In this document: positions 1-11,695 of the stretch, one piece after another
Numbering within the stretch: the first letter of the stretch is position 1
How the letters are laid out: each line of letters begins with the position of its first letter
DNA from: Iris pallida
Lineage: Eukaryota; Streptophyta; Magnoliopsida; Asparagales; Iridaceae
Direction: 5' to 3'
DNA: 64,000 nucleotides
Assembly (NCBI GenBank): GCA_029216955.1
Contig: JANAVB010005598.1
Coordinates: forward strand, 310,001-374,000
Translations under genes and position numbers: made by a program
The notes under the pieces: model-generated
Told to the model about the DNA's origin: nothing
The model's database searches: none
The model's input: only the letters and a program-made list of their open reading frames with translations

Positions 1-2736
1 AGTCTTCAATCATCTCTCTTTCAAAAGTTGTAAAGCACTATTGCTCACTTTTTGAGATATATTTTATGGTGAGGAAACACCTAGTATATATAGCCTCAAA
101 CACACAACTAATTGAGGTATACTCAATCTAAACCATTGATATATTCCTATTATATATAGGAATACCCAATCCAGCTCCATTGGAATATTCCTACTATATA
201 TAGAAATACCCAATCCAAATCTATTGGAATATTTCTATTATATATAGGAATACCCAATCCGATTCTGGGGTATTTTTTACATAGGTTGGGAACCCAACCA
301 CTCCAACATTCTTCTCATCTAAGAAATTCTCCCAAACTAGGAAGAAAATTAAGAACAAAAGTAATAATATATGGTGTTCATTTAAATTAAAAAATAGACT
401 TTAATAAAAATTAAAATTAATAATCTAAAATCTTCCTATATTATATTTAACATCTCGATTGATGTAGATAGATTTTCAAATGAAGAGAAGACTAGAAAAA
501 TAAGCGGATCTCGTCTTAGTTAAGTTTTCAAACAATGACCTACTTCAACTCTTTAGATGGCCTTACTCAATACAAGATGCACACTTCAGATATTTAAGCA
601 ACATGGAAGCCCAAAGTAAATTTACAAGTAGACTCACATTTTACAATTATAAGTCAGCATTACAGTAATTCACTAACTTATGGTTATTTTCTTTTAAAAA
701 AAACTTTGAAGTTTAAACAGAAATGATCCCAGAGTAGAACATTCTTGAAAATCTACTAAATATTTATGGCTGTGGGGCTTGCTATCCACTTCTAGAAGAC
801 AAGATGGACATATATTTCAAATAATAGTAGAGATAATTGTAAACGTGCAGTTTTACACTATTAATTATTGGAAACGCGATGTGATCTGAATTGGAGTTGG
901 CCTCATGAGGTACAATTTTGGATTGGGCCCATACATCTTAAAATGATTTTTCATGTAAGACATAAAACAATCCTAATTATCTACAAGTCATGATCCCACC
1001 TTCTTTCCGATGTGGGACTAAAGTACTTGTGAGCACATCCAAAAATAAGGCACAATCAAACAATCCAATTATGGGCCACATAACAGATGCGAAAGTAATG
1101 TCGACACACCTGAAGATAATGATCTACCGTTTAACAAAAGTGCCAAGATAGTCCAAACACAGTATTTTCGGTGACTATGTCACATGGATAAATCTCAATC
1201 TTTATAACTCTAAAAGATACAAGATTGGATACAAATTGTTAAACCCTTATCCCAAAAGTTCAACCCCTCACCAAACTCAAAAAAATAAAATATTACATGA
1301 AATCGCTCACCCAACTACATAATGATCTTCCTGAACGAAGAAGATGACTCTAATCTAAACAGATTTCTTCTTTCAACTATTTCGAATGACGAGCCCTAAG
1401 ATCAAAGCACTGACTTTCTCTTAGATTTTCTGTAGACTTTTACCCTGAATCTTCTGTTTGAGCTTCTCTAAGCCAACCCCCCTCAACACAAATATTTAGG
1501 AAAACCCTAAAATAGCCCAGCACTAATCATGACCATCCAGATTTGATCACACAGACTTTATTAATGCTGACCTGGGCCTATATCTGTGTCGTCTGCCGAA
1601 AATCATTATATTGTGGTATATCGTTGGTTTACCAGTAGGCAAACAATCAATTCTAAAATGCAGAATTCATCAAATTGTTATACCATCAATATACTGCAGT
1701 ATACCTTGGGTATATAATTGTTGCTACTTTTGCTTGGATCGAGCCTAATTCAACAATCGATCCTTTGTTTTCTTTGCTGCAACTCTAGTCGACGCTTCAT
1801 GATACATACAATAATCTTTTTGACCCCTCGAATCGAGCCTATAGCCGAATATAACTCCTCCTCCAGTCTGATTAGATGTGTTGACCCCATGGCTCCTAAA
1901 TTGGACTCCATGCGTATTGTTCCATGATAGACTTCATGCCCCCTATGTCATTAAAATCTTATTTCATGGACTGCTGTCATCTTTCTTGCTTTTCAGCTCC
2001 TCGACCACCATGTCGATGGTGGTTGCCATGCATAACACTTTATTTATAACTGGGAACTTGTCGACATCAATAACTTGGCCAAGATCGAAGTCCTTGACGA
2101 TCAGCCTCACCGTAAATCGTAGTTGTATCTCCCCAACTTTGTCTTCTATCAAAACGTGCTCTCGTTCTAATGAGCTTCTTTACCCCTTGGCTAGACCAAT
2201 CAAGCGGAGGTGCAGGACCTTCAAAATTCAAGCTCCTTAAATTGTCTACCTTTCTGTACGACACTGAAGCTCTCTCATGCAGATTGTTCATTTTCTTTCT
2301 TATTGTTTACTTTGTTAGAATTGCATGATGTAAGGAACGTCGATACTTTATGTTCGTTTAAAAGAAGGAGAAGACTTCTGAGTCTAGGTGAACAGATAGA
2401 AGGGGTCAGCTCTATTTTCCCTATATATACATACATGTGTCGATCCTCGTGGAGGAGATAAGATGAGTTCAATTTGAACTCATCTATGAGAATTTGAATT
2501 TAGGAGGGTTATCATTCGGGGGATTAGGAGTAATATCTTATTAATTATGAATACAGGGGTTTAAGAGTCTGCCAAAAGAGAAAATTTGAATTAAGATTAT
2601 ATGCACTAAGCCCCTCTTTAAAAATAGGTTATTCCATAACTCCCTTTGTTCATATAATAATAATAACATTACGAATTAATATACTAATTATTTAAAATTT
2701 ACACTAAGGGAACAAAATTGGGTGCAAGGGTTTACA
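1..2736 (-). repeat. Left flank; probable 3' LTR side of element E
   Basis: The right edge is supported. On the minus strand, a purine-rich tract (2752 to 2737) is followed at 2736 by TGTAAACCC, the same arrangement seen before the 3' LTRs of elements A and B. How far the LTR runs to the left is unknown, because the LTR end seen at 15753 has no clear match here. Short open frames on both strands (for example 1964-2152 and 2067-2291, minus) match no family I recognise. A CCGATGTGGGACT stretch near 1008 resembles sequence common in plant LTRs. No host gene is supported. Confidence 0.4.
133..264. repeat. Three copies of a 44-bp tandem repeat
   Basis: Three consecutive units each hold an inverted pair around a TA-rich core (ATTCCTATTATATATAGGAA in the first) followed by TACCCAATCC. 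Copies differ at a few positions. Each unit could form a small hairpin. Confidence 0.75.
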
Positions 2737-2752
2737 AATCTACCCTCCTTAG
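2737..2752 (-). other. Polypurine tract of element E
   Basis: The minus strand reads CTAAGGAGGGTAGATT directly before the LTR start TGTAAACCC. The equivalent positions in A (AAGTTGGGTAGGA before TGTAAAATACC) and B (AAGGTGTGGAGAGT before TGTGAGACCC) share the upstream GAGGAC box. This is the plus-strand primer site in LTR elements. Confidence 0.65.
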
Positions 2753-3172
2753 AAAAATTTTGTCCTCAAAATTTAAGGATTAAGGCAAGAAGGATAAATA
2801 TCACATTGTTCGAAAGGATATGTTTATCGCTTGCACATTGCTTTCTCCTAGATAGTTATAATCTACCCATCATAATCCTTCCTTGGTCACAACCTTATCT
2901 GTTCATGGTCTAAGAAAATATTTATCTACAATCATATGAATATACTATTCTATTGAAAGAAGTCATTTATCGGCTATCAAACACGCATGGTTATAATCTT
3001 CGCTTATCATGAGATTACAGCTCCTACAAAGGGTTTGTCACCAACTATACTCTAGCATAAATTTTATGAATGCGGACTATACGGTACTAAAAAAATCAAA
3101 CAGATCAAAAGATGGAAAGGTAGGAATCAAAACTTGCTAGCCCGTTACCTGTGGTATCGGTCCCCTCGACCA

Positions 3173-3670
3173 TTATCGCAAAATCCTGCCATGTTGGGGT
3201 GCCCCGGCTAGCCTAATTGGACCCCTTTGATCTCGTGCTCTTTCGATAAAGGGTACGGTGGGACAATCTAGAATCTGGTGTACAACTGATCGACAATATA
3301 AGCATAACTTAAGCCTTCTCCTGCAAACATCCAAAGTATGCCCAGACTTCTTACAGTAAGCACATGTGGGTACTTGCTGCATCTGCCTCTGAGGTTGCTG
3401 TTGAACCAGAGCTTTAGATGGTGGTTGGTACTACTATCGGGGTTGAGTGGCTTCTTGTTTAACATGAGGGTGCTTCTGAGGCCTAGGGTGGATGTTGTTC
3501 ATCTCTCTCTTGAGGCTAGGCCCTGCTTCTTGAGAATGTACCAAGTCCTACAACTGTTGGATCTTCTGACTCAGTTCTCTCAAGATCTTGGTCTGAACTC
3601 TCTGAGTCTCTATCATATCCCGGAGGAGCCCGGATATTTGGGTTCCATCGGTGGAAAATCCTCTTGAGAA
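3173..3670 (-). pseudogene. Broken Gag C-terminal part with two zinc knuckles (element E)
   Basis: The minus frame ending at 3173 holds two adjacent zinc knuckles, both of canonical CX2CX4HX4C form: CAYCKKSGHTLDVC and CLYCRSVVHQILDC. They bind RNA in the nucleocapsid part of Gag. Upstream in the same frame (to about 3670) is a Gln/Arg-rich linker with a predicted helix (around SGLLRDMIETQ) that contains several stop codons. The usual capsid domain of a Gypsy Gag is missing, since the N-terminal piece (14364-14625) joins almost directly to this linker once the solo LTR is removed. Family membership (Ty3/Gypsy Gag) rests on the double knuckle and the LTR context. The copy is not functional as it stands. 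Confidence 0.65.
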
Positions 3671-4110
3671 TATTGTGTGTGTGTTTGCCCTAAAATATAA
3701 AAGAACAGAACAATTATCGGAGGACCGAACTTTTACTTCACGTTACAAACTCGCTTGTACAAAGAAAGCCTAGGGACGAAAACCTAGGTACAGCAGTCTA
3801 AGTACAATTATTTATTTTAGATTCTAGGGGGTGACGATAGAGGCTCGGGAAGGCGACGGCAGCCCTGCCTTACTCCTTGGACGATCGGTATGCAGCCTTA
3901 GCTCCCTGTGAAAAGATGGTAGGCGTTGACGAAGAAATGCTCTTCTTGCTCCTCTGTTGTTCTTCTGGCTTCTCTCTCTCTCTGTGTATTCCTTTTTTTT
4001 CTGACTATTGGGGGGGTCTCTCTGTATATACGTATTTTTCTCTCTGAAATTGTATATCTTACAAGGGAATGGCACCTTGCTATTTATAATAGTGGGATAT
4101 GATCATTAGG

Positions 4111-4530
4111 CACTACAAGAAATTTGGGTTTCCGTGACAAGTAATTTGTGACACGTGTAAAACTTGTCACTGAAAGAGATATTTTTGTGACAAATAAATT
4201 TTGTTGTCACCCATAGTTTAATTCTGTGACAACAGTGATTTTTGTAACACAGTTAAATCATTTAGTGACCATATTTTTATTGGTCGTCACTTAATTTTGT
4301 CACTGAAATAAAATTTAAATTTTAGACTTATGTCAAAGATAAGTTATGTGTGACAAGTGAAAATAGTTGTCACTTAAGGTGTTTTTATAGTTACAAGAAA
4401 ATATTATTATCACATAAAAGTATTAGCCACAAAATTTAAATTTTATTCATGTCACTGAAAAGTATCTTTTAGTTAACAAATAATTGTATGTCACACAAAA
4501 GTATTAGTCACAAAGAAAAATTTATTTTCT
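4111..4530. repeat. CACTA 1 left terminal and subterminal repeats
   Basis: The terminal repeat is followed by many direct and inverted GTGACA, GTCACT and TTGTCAC motifs at irregular 15-40 bp spacing. In CACTA elements such subterminal motifs bind the TNPA-type protein; that role here is by family analogy. Confidence 0.8.
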
Positions 4531-4851
4531 GTAACAAAAATTTAAAGTAATTTTAAAAAAGTTAAATAAACAAAATATCTATATCAATGAAATATGGCAA
4601 GCATTGATAAATATTTCAAAATAAAAAAAATTTAGTATCCCAATTTTTGTTGTTTTTGGTTTAGGAGGCAAACCAAAAATATTTTCCTCTAAATCAAAAA
4701 TTTGGAGACTCCGTTGAGTACAAAATCCCCAAATCCCCTTCAGTTCCCAACACGAAACAAACATCTCCCTTAACATCTCCCTTCCTCTCGACAGCCCGTC
4801 CCAAATCTGGTCGATTTAATGGGTTTCCATGCATCTCGAAAGAAGATGAAG

Positions 4852-5190
4852 AAGGAGCATTGGTGCTCTCGAAATGGAGAGCGTTCGTGAAGTCGGCTAT
4901 GTCCAGGAAGGGCCATCTGAAGGTACTCGCCCATGCGTTCATTGATCCTCGACGGGAGGGACTTCGACGAGGCCCTGGTCCTGCAGCAACGGGAGTATCA
5001 TGCCATCGTCTCGTCGTCGGTTGGGCCGGAGTACTCTGTTATGGAAGAAATTTAGTGTCGGTTTGTTTTTCTTTATTTTTTCCCTCATTATGTGTATAAT
5101 TTATTTCACGAAGCCAATATTTTTGCATATTCTACCATTAATCCTTGTTTTGATTTTTTCGGCTAGGGTTTGGGATAAAATCTTGGGGAA
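4852..5190 (+). other. Unidentified coding-like segment in CACTA 1
   Basis: This stretch is more GC-rich than its surroundings and has open frames on plus, for example one reading FDEALVLQQREYHAIVSS and another reading SKWRAFVKSAM. Neither runs long or matches a family I recognise. It may be another captured 5' exon, since the sequence turns AT-rich and intron-like after about 5090. No function is proposed. Confidence 0.3.
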
Positions 5191-5547
5191 TTTATGGTTA
5201 TTTTGTAGATTAGGGTAACAATTTGCATATTCTTGAAATAAAATCGTTTATTTTTCCCACAAATCCTTGTTTTACGATCATCTTAGCTTCCCATGTTTTG
5301 GTGTTCAAGAGAATTTTGTAGAAAGTAAATTATGAAACATAATTGTTCTGCATAATCGTTCATAAATTCACCTGAAACAAGCACTAACTATGTTTCAAAA
5401 GAATATTCTAGAAGTAGCTTAGAAACAAGTAAATTGATTGTAACCTGTAAATGAACGATTCTTGTAAGTGAACGATTCTTATAACCTTTTAGAATTACTG
5501 ATTGTGCTGGAACAAGTTCATAATTTAAACTTTTGGTGATCTTGCAG

Positions 5548-5665
5548 GGGAATAAAGAAGCATCTTTCTCTGTATATGAGAAAGTTATTGCTGCTGAACA
5601 TGAGAAAGAGCAGTCCCAGATATTGCCGATGCTGTTTGTTCCAATTCTCACATTTTGTTTACTTG
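5548..5665 (+). pseudogene. PRP39-like HAT-repeat exon carried by CACTA 1
   Basis: The segment is bordered by an acceptor-like CTTGCAG at 5541-5547 and a donor-like GGTAGG at the right. It reads GNKEASFSVYEKVIAAEH and then KEQSQILPMLFVPILTF. This resembles the HAT (half-a-TPR) repeat of plant pre-mRNA-processing factor 39, a U1 snRNP-associated splicing protein. HAT repeats keep the aromatic/alanine spacing visible around VYEKVIAAE. Other PRP39-like exons lie at 10837 and 11588, same strand and order, but intermediate exons are absent. It is an exon fragment without a start and is unlikely to make protein by itself. The identification rests on remembered family features, not a search. Confidence 0.5.
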
Positions 5666-5895
5666 GTAGGTTCTAACTATCAAAGTCAATCTGTTAGACA
5701 TTTCCGTCAAAAGTTCAAGTTTGATGAATAATTTCTTCAAACTGATGGTTGTCTAGATTTTCAATGTGTGTGGCTTAGGAGCATTACATGATACATAGTA
5801 ATTACATGATACATAGTAGTAAATAAGTACATATCTGGTTATTGTAAAAGTTATTTTTTCAAAGAAGTTGGTTATGCTGCTATTATATTTTAATC

Positions 5896-6084
5896 ATGGG
5901 GCAAAATTGCACTTAAATACCCTCAATTATCCAACTTTGGTACTTTAATATCCCGAACTATTTTTTTGGCAAGTTAATACATTGAAGTTTTTAAGTTTGG
6001 GCAAGCTAATCCCTCCATTAACCAACCAGTCTCATTTAACATTTATGTGCTTACACATGATCATTTAGCCCTATTTTGCCCATA
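5896..6084. mobile_element. Possible small MITE in CACTA 1
   Basis: TGGGGCAAAATTGCACTTA at the left and CTATTTTGCCCAT at the right form imperfect inverted ends around AT-rich sequence. Similar wording recurs near 12070-12240 (TTAATTGCAACTTGATA). TAATCA lies at both flanks but the borders do not line up cleanly, so the call is weak. Confidence 0.3.
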
Positions 6085-8252
6085 ATAATCAAACCGATAT
6101 ATATTCAATATGCTCGGTATAATCAATACATCTATATATGGGATACCTATCAGTATGGTTACATTACATTGTTTGCATTTTTTAGTCGGGTATTTCATTT
6201 ATTATTTTGTTTATAATGAGAAGGAAAGAAATATTCTTTCTTTTTTTTAGTCGGGTATTTCATATATTTTAGTCGGACTGGTGATTATTATGTCATCAAC
6301 CACACTCAAAGGTTAATAAGACAAGAGGAATCAGTCTACTGAATCTATAAATAAAGGTTTCGGTTAGTTCTAATCCTTGTTAAGAAGTGAATTAATTTTT
6401 GATAGCTAGTAAACCTGAGGGGTGATAACCTGAGCCGAGGATCATCTCGGAACCCTTGAGAACGTACTCGGTGCCATCCGCCGGATAGATGATGTCGTTT
6501 TTTGGACAAATCATTCCACACATATTCGTTCTTATAGCTCCTTCACATTCAAATTAGTAATATGATAAGGTTAAATGGTGTTATTTATGTGTCACTCACT
6601 GGACATGAGCAATGGAGAAGAAGAGATGCGACTATTTCAAAATTTGCAAAGTAAATAATTCTTTCTAACAAAAGAGATTATTGGAGCTTAATTTATCTGC
6701 AAAAACAACAAGCAGGCCAGAACAATTATTATATTCACTTTCAATAATATAATGGATTATTCGGGTAAAGACAATAGAACCATGCATCCTCCAGCTACAA
6801 TCCTCTAGGATTGTGATCTGAAAATGATGCAAAATCTTTCTAAAATTGTGCTAAATATGTTTCTGATACAATATAATGGGTCTTTACATTTGTATGAATA
6901 ATGACAAAATGTTCACTTTCTCATGAAATTATTTTCAATCCCACGTCTGAGATCTGCTAGTAAAAGGCTTGAATGGCTGTGCAACATGCTATGATTCTCT
7001 ACTCAAATGTTAGTTTTAATGTACATACCCCATTTTCACGAATGGTTCTGATTGTTATTAGGTGGTTGTTGGGGGGGGGGGTGGAATGGGGTGGGTTTTG
7101 CTCGGACTGATGTTAAGCTATGATGCCCAAAGCTAGTACTTGCGCAAAGCTGTCATTATGAAGTCAATCTTTATGGAGCTGAAATCTATAGTATAAAGAA
7201 GAATTTGTGGTGGAACTGATTAATTGTACTAATTTAAAGGACTCAAAAATTAGATGACACCAAGGTTTCACACATAGCCTGTATATTATCTAGCAAGCCT
7301 ACTGATTTTTGGTTTTAGGAAACAGTGCTAGTTTCAAATATACAACATCAAGACAACAAGGTTGCTTTTCCCATTTTCCCCAACTTAATGTATTTTGTAC
7401 TTTTTGTTTATTCGAAAATTTCAGATTGTGTTGGGACCTACTCTTATTTTTTTCATAAATAATTTTTTATTCATTTGTTGTGTTTGATCTTTGCAAACCA
7501 CATAGCTTGAAATTCTAATTAGAGGTCGTTCTGGAATCTAATGTTGGCAAATGCTTCTTATAGAATCATTAGCTTGATATAGTTTCCCTTTTCAAAAAAA
7601 TTTACAGGAACAATGCTTGATATGTTTGTGTGAACACACGTAGGGATGGGTCCCTTTTCAAAGTTGTTTCTTATAGAATCATTGGCTTGATATAGTTTAC
7701 CTTTTCAAAATTGCATAATGATGTTGATGCTATAGATATTTATCAAATATTAACTTCATGACCACTGTCATAGAAAGTGATGTACTACTACAAGGTCAAT
7801 ACATTTATATGAGCATTATATGTTGGTTTATGATATGCTGACTAATTTTTACCAAAGCCCCAATACTTAACAGTTTGTCTTATGTAGTATATATTTTAGA
7901 AATTTTTTATACCTTTCAAAGTTTTTCTCCTTTGACGTTAAAGGTAAGCTAATGGTAGCATAATGTATCAGTGTAGGGCATGTATGGCGATGATGGACAC
8001 TCTTCATTAACGTCTCACACGATAGACTTATTGAAAACATGACACAAAATGGCATCGGTGAGTAATACTATGTTTAGTATTTTCCCACGCTAGGCATGTG
8101 TCAAATCTTTCTAGAGATATCCATTCCTATCCCTACTATGCATTCAATTTCCCATTGTGACTTCTTTTTTGGTAGCAAAAACGCATTTCTTCGATGAATG
8201 GAGCTGTTAAAGAAACATAGGCTTTATTCTAAAGTATAATCTTTCAAAGCTT

Positions 8253-8348
8253 TTGGAAGTGAAAGGGGAATCAGCATTCAAGAGGGTCATGCATGAATTT
8301 CATTGTGCTGCATATTCAATTGCATGCCCACAAGTGTCAAGGGAGAAG
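8253..8348 (+). pseudogene. Dynamin-related (DRP5-like) exon carried by CACTA 1
   Basis: The frame reads ESAFKRVMHEFHCAAYS and continues to ACPQVSREK, ending at a donor-like AAG/GTAAAAC. The piece continues in sense with the exon at 9272-9467 (ANILLAHAGRGGGGG). Together they resemble the middle/C-terminal region of plant dynamin-related proteins of the DRP5 type, membrane-remodelling GTPases acting in cytokinesis or organelle division. The GTPase domain is absent. A hAT MITE has inserted exactly at the donor site. The assignment is from memory of the family; a search could change it. Confidence 0.45.
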
Positions 8349-8355
8349 GTAAAAC

Positions 8356-8845
8356 CATGGTTTAAAGTATCGGCCGATACCAATCCGATACAGCCGATAC
8401 TGATACTGTTTGGCATGTCCCGATCCGATACCAACCGATACTGACCGATACGGACATTGGGGGTCTCTTTCCGGTCAATTCGACAAAGAAAATTAAACGA
8501 AAAAGATAAATCAGCAAAGGTTTAAAATATAATAAGGTTGTAAAAACATATAAAAGAAGAAAATCAATCTATTGTATGTAAACCAATCGGTAAGGGTGAG
8601 TACTATTTCATTTAATTTCAAAACTACTAAAAAATGACACTGAAAATACTTAAAAAGTTAAAATTATGCCTAAATATATAAAATATATGTCTTTAAATAT
8701 AAATAATTTATTAATAATTATGTGTTTTCCAATACCAAAAAATTCGATACTCCGATCCGAAATCGCTGATACTACCGAATCACCGATACCAATACTGCAT
8801 AGGAATAGTCCGATACCGATTTCAATATCGATACTGTGAACCTTG
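8356..8845. mobile_element. hAT-type MITE with 8-bp target duplication
   Basis: The ends CATGGTTTAAAGTATCG and (minus) CAAGGTTCACAGTATCG match at 14 of 17 positions. GGTAAAAC flanks both sides (8348-8355 and 8846-8853), the 8-bp duplication typical of hAT elements. Both end regions are filled with CCGATAC-type motifs, and the 490-bp interior is AT-rich and non-coding. Confidence 0.85.
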
Positions 8846-9271
8846 GGTAAAACTATATCATGCTTCATGAGAAAATCAATTTTACAAGTCATGTTTGGTA
8901 TAGGAAAGAGCAGTTAAGTATATGAATGGGAACTAATCCATCCAAGCACTAAAATTTGGTACCTTGTTCAAGTGGTTTAAGCTTAAATTTATGAAGCTGT
9001 CAACCCTCTTCTGTTTCCTGTCATCAGTAGTCTAGCTATAATTTTTTTGGGTTGGAAGGGGGGGTATGGTAGATAATTTGGTTTGCTAAGACTTTAGATG
9101 TAAACGTCTGAAGTAAAGTGTGGTCTATCTTGCATCTATATTGGACTAAGTGCTTTTATATGTTTCCTAAAATACCTAAACAAACAATTCTTAGTTAATA
9201 AGAACTAAAGCCATTACAAAACACAACTTTATTGGAGTCTTAAAGCTGCTAATTTATGCTTTTGAAACCAG

Positions 9272-9467
9272 ATTGCAAATATTCTACTCGCTCATGCTGG
9301 TAGAGGTGGGGGTGGAGGAATTGGTGAGGCAGCTGCAGAGATAGCATGTGATGCTGCTTGATCATGGTTTGCTCCTCTTCTTGATACTGCCATTGGACGA
9401 CTAGCATTTATTTTGAAAAGCCTTTTTGATCTGGTTATGGAGCGCAACTACAGCCATGACTCAAATT
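9272..9467 (+). pseudogene. Second DRP5-like exon carried by CACTA 1
   Basis: Bordered by an acceptor-like CCAG at 9268-9271 and a donor-like GTAAGT at 9468. The frame reads IANILLAHAGRGGGGGIGEA, then an alanine-rich helix, an in-frame TGA at 9359-9361, then APLLDTAIGRLAFILKSLFD and LVMERNYSHDSN. The glycine stretch and the following LAPLLDTA..RL.F.L..LF pattern are what I associate with DRP5-type dynamin-related proteins. The nonsense codon shows decay since capture. The piece joins the exon ending at 8348. Confidence 0.5.
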
Positions 9468-9821
9468 GTAAGTGGTGATCTTGTAGTTCATATTTTTCAG
9501 CTTACATCTTTTGTGATAGTTAATAGTTCAGTCAGCATAAAGTGCCACTTTGGCAGTAAGGTGATATCAAGTCATGAATGAAATTAATAACAAGTATCTA
9601 CCTCATATGAGTTTGGTATTGTAGGATAATGTTCAACAGTTCAGTCCTTGATACAGTGTAGTTTAGTCGATTACCTTCAGATAGTATATGCCTTATTCTA
9701 AAGAAATTTATTATACCTTTCGAAATTTTTCTCCTGATTATGCCTTATTCTAAAATACAATCTTTCCTACTTGCAAGCATTCAAAAACATGCTTCTCTGA
9801 ATTTTTGGAAGTGAAAGGGGA

Positions 9822-10019
9822 ATGTTCCCTGGAGCAATCATCCAATTTTCATTCGTCGAGTTAGAGCAAGCGACAGAGAAGTTTTCAAGATCGAATCTAA
9901 TAGGTATTGGGGAGAGCAGCAACGTTCATCGTGGCCAGGCAAACGATGGAATAATTGTAGCCATCAAAAAACTAAACTTGCCAGGAGGTTTCGAAGAAGA
10001 TTACGGGTTCTTGGATGAG
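9822..10019 (+). pseudogene. Receptor-like kinase exon (NCRK-like) carried by CACTA 1
   Basis: The frame contains FSFVELEQATEKFSRSNLIG, a glycine-loop remnant (GIGESSNVHRG), and the ATP-binding lysine in VAIKKLN. It ends at DEV with a donor-like GAG/GTAGCT. This is the N-lobe start of a plant receptor-like Ser/Thr kinase. The wording around the ELEQAT.KFS and GG/GES.S.V.RGQ motifs is closest to NCRK-type kinases as I recall them. The catalytic loop and activation segment are absent, so no kinase activity is possible. The sequence just upstream (9797-9823) repeats the sequence upstream of the dynamin exon (8246-8270). Confidence 0.6.
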
Positions 10020-10836
10020 GTAGCTTCAAAATCCATCATTTACTCATATCTTGTGATAATTTATTGAAGGATCATCTTCCCTCATTTATTAATGTGAATC
10101 CAAATGATCCGAACCACAAATACCATAATACCACCAGTGTATTATGGCCATAATACTACCAGTGCCCATATCTAATCACCGGTGGCTTTTTGGCTAATGG
10201 AGTGCAGTTGAATCGATTTTCCAACAGTCTAGTTTTTGGATAAGTTGAAAGCAGAAAAATCTGTCACATTATAGCACTTATTTCACTTCTAACTGAAATT
10301 TTCTTTAGATACAAGGTGGAGTTGTACTCCTGGAAAACATGTGCAATACATGGCTATATAAGAGCTCAATCTATAGCTACAAGGTGGAGTTGTACACCTA
10401 GAAAACATGTCCAGGCAATTGTAACAGGAAATTAACTTGGTTTCATATACAATATTTAACTCGTCTTGGGTGTATATATTAAGTGAGCTAGAAAAGTACA
10501 TGTCTGTACTTATGTTTGGTACTTCAATGGTGATACTGCTCGATCCTGCTAGGGTTAGTGATGTCCTTTCATATGCTTTGTAGTTCTATAAATATTGGCC
10601 ATGAGCAGGGCTAATTTTTTTATCCCATTGAGTAGCAATGTAGTCCATTTATTTTCTACAAGTTTAAATAAATGTTTTACTTGACCATACCTTACTTAGA
10701 ATTGATCTAGGCAGTACTTACATAGTGAAAGATGATCTTCTGACGTAATAACAGATTATATAATGAAATATATCACACCTCTATTTGTATGATTGTGTTG
10801 TTAAACTTAACTGTCAGCTCAATAATCCTTTTGCAG

Positions 10837-11132
10837 TTTCTTGATATGTTTTGGGATGTGAGGGCAATAAAGAAGGCTCACCATCGGCACGCTAAGCTAT
10901 TCTTGCATCAAAAGAGTGCTTTGGTATCAAAAAAATGAGAAGCAGATGATTCCCTTGCTTCTGACAAGGCAAAAGTGTCGAGGACCTACACAGGCGAGTC
11001 TTCACCTGGTCAATCTGTTATGGGAGCATATCAGTAATGCTCAAAATCAGTGGCCAGCTGGTTATGGACAAAATGTTCAGACTTGGCCTCAGACATCTGG
11101 GCAACAGTGGGAATCCAAGCTATGCACCGCAG
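10837..11132 (+). pseudogene. PRP39-like C-terminal exon carried by CACTA 1
   Basis: It follows an acceptor-like TTTTGCAG. The frame reads FLDMFWDVRAIKKA, then HHRHAKLFLHQKSALVSKK, a TGA at 10936-10938, then ASDKAKVSRTYTGESSPGQS and VMGAYQ. A second frame then gives NQWPAGYGQNVQTWPQTSGQ, so at least one frameshift lies near 11030, and another near the end. The RHAKLFL helix followed by a SDKAK linker and a Gly/Tyr/Gln-rich tail matches the end of plant PRP39. The piece ends at a donor-like CAG/GTAAAG. It is a decayed exon. Confidence 0.5.
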
Positions 11133-11309
11133 GTAAAGTACTGTATTCTATTTATTCCATCATAAGTAAACTTTCTTTGATTTGTACTACTGATATGCAT
11201 GGCCCAATGATTGTCCTGTTTCATGTACATTGAAGCATTTTTCTTTTTGACTTTTAAATTTGAAATAATCATGGAAATCTATTTGTAATCCTTTTATGCG
11301 AAGTTATAT

Positions 11310-11370
11310 GACATGCACTAGCACGATATAGGTAGATGCAATAGCACGATATAGGTAGATGCACTAGCAC
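11310..11370. repeat. Short tandem repeat in CACTA 1
   Basis: About two and a half copies of a roughly 25-bp unit (AGCACGATATAGGTAGATGC). No role is apparent. Confidence 0.6.
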
Positions 11371-11587
11371 AATATTGAGCTGCATCTTAGACGTACTGTT
11401 AAAACAGATAGGCTCCTATATTTTTTTCTCATAAAAAACTTGTTAGCTGGTTTACTTGCATGTATTGTATTTGCTGGCCATTCTTTTTCCAAATTGTGTA
11501 ACTGAAATCTCTTCCTTATCCTTGGTTGCTTTGAGTACTAATGTGCTTTTTATTGTATGGTTTACTAACACATGTAATTATCTTTAG

Positions 11588-11695
11588 GCTGTCTATAATG
11601 CTTATGGATATGCAAACTATGGTCAACCACAGATGCCCACAGCTTCTCCTCAGGCTACAGTATATGCCACCTATCCTCCATCACATTCAATGCAG
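11588..11695 (+). pseudogene. PRP39-like penultimate exon carried by CACTA 1
   Basis: Bordered by TTTAG and CAG/GTATT. The single open frame reads AVYNAYGYANYGQPQMPTAS and then PQATVYATYPPSHSMQ, a low-complexity Tyr/Gln/Pro tail that continues the piece ending at 11132. A final exon-like stub (acceptor TATGCAG, then a five-codon frame ending TGA at 12328-12330) follows. The tail composition fits plant PRP39 but low complexity weakens the match. Confidence 0.45.

Noticed and set aside
1964..2291. Minus-strand frames with a DVDKFPVINKVLCMA stretch, briefly considered as an Alba-like protein piece
   Set aside because: Similarity is too slight and the frames are short, without splice-like borders.
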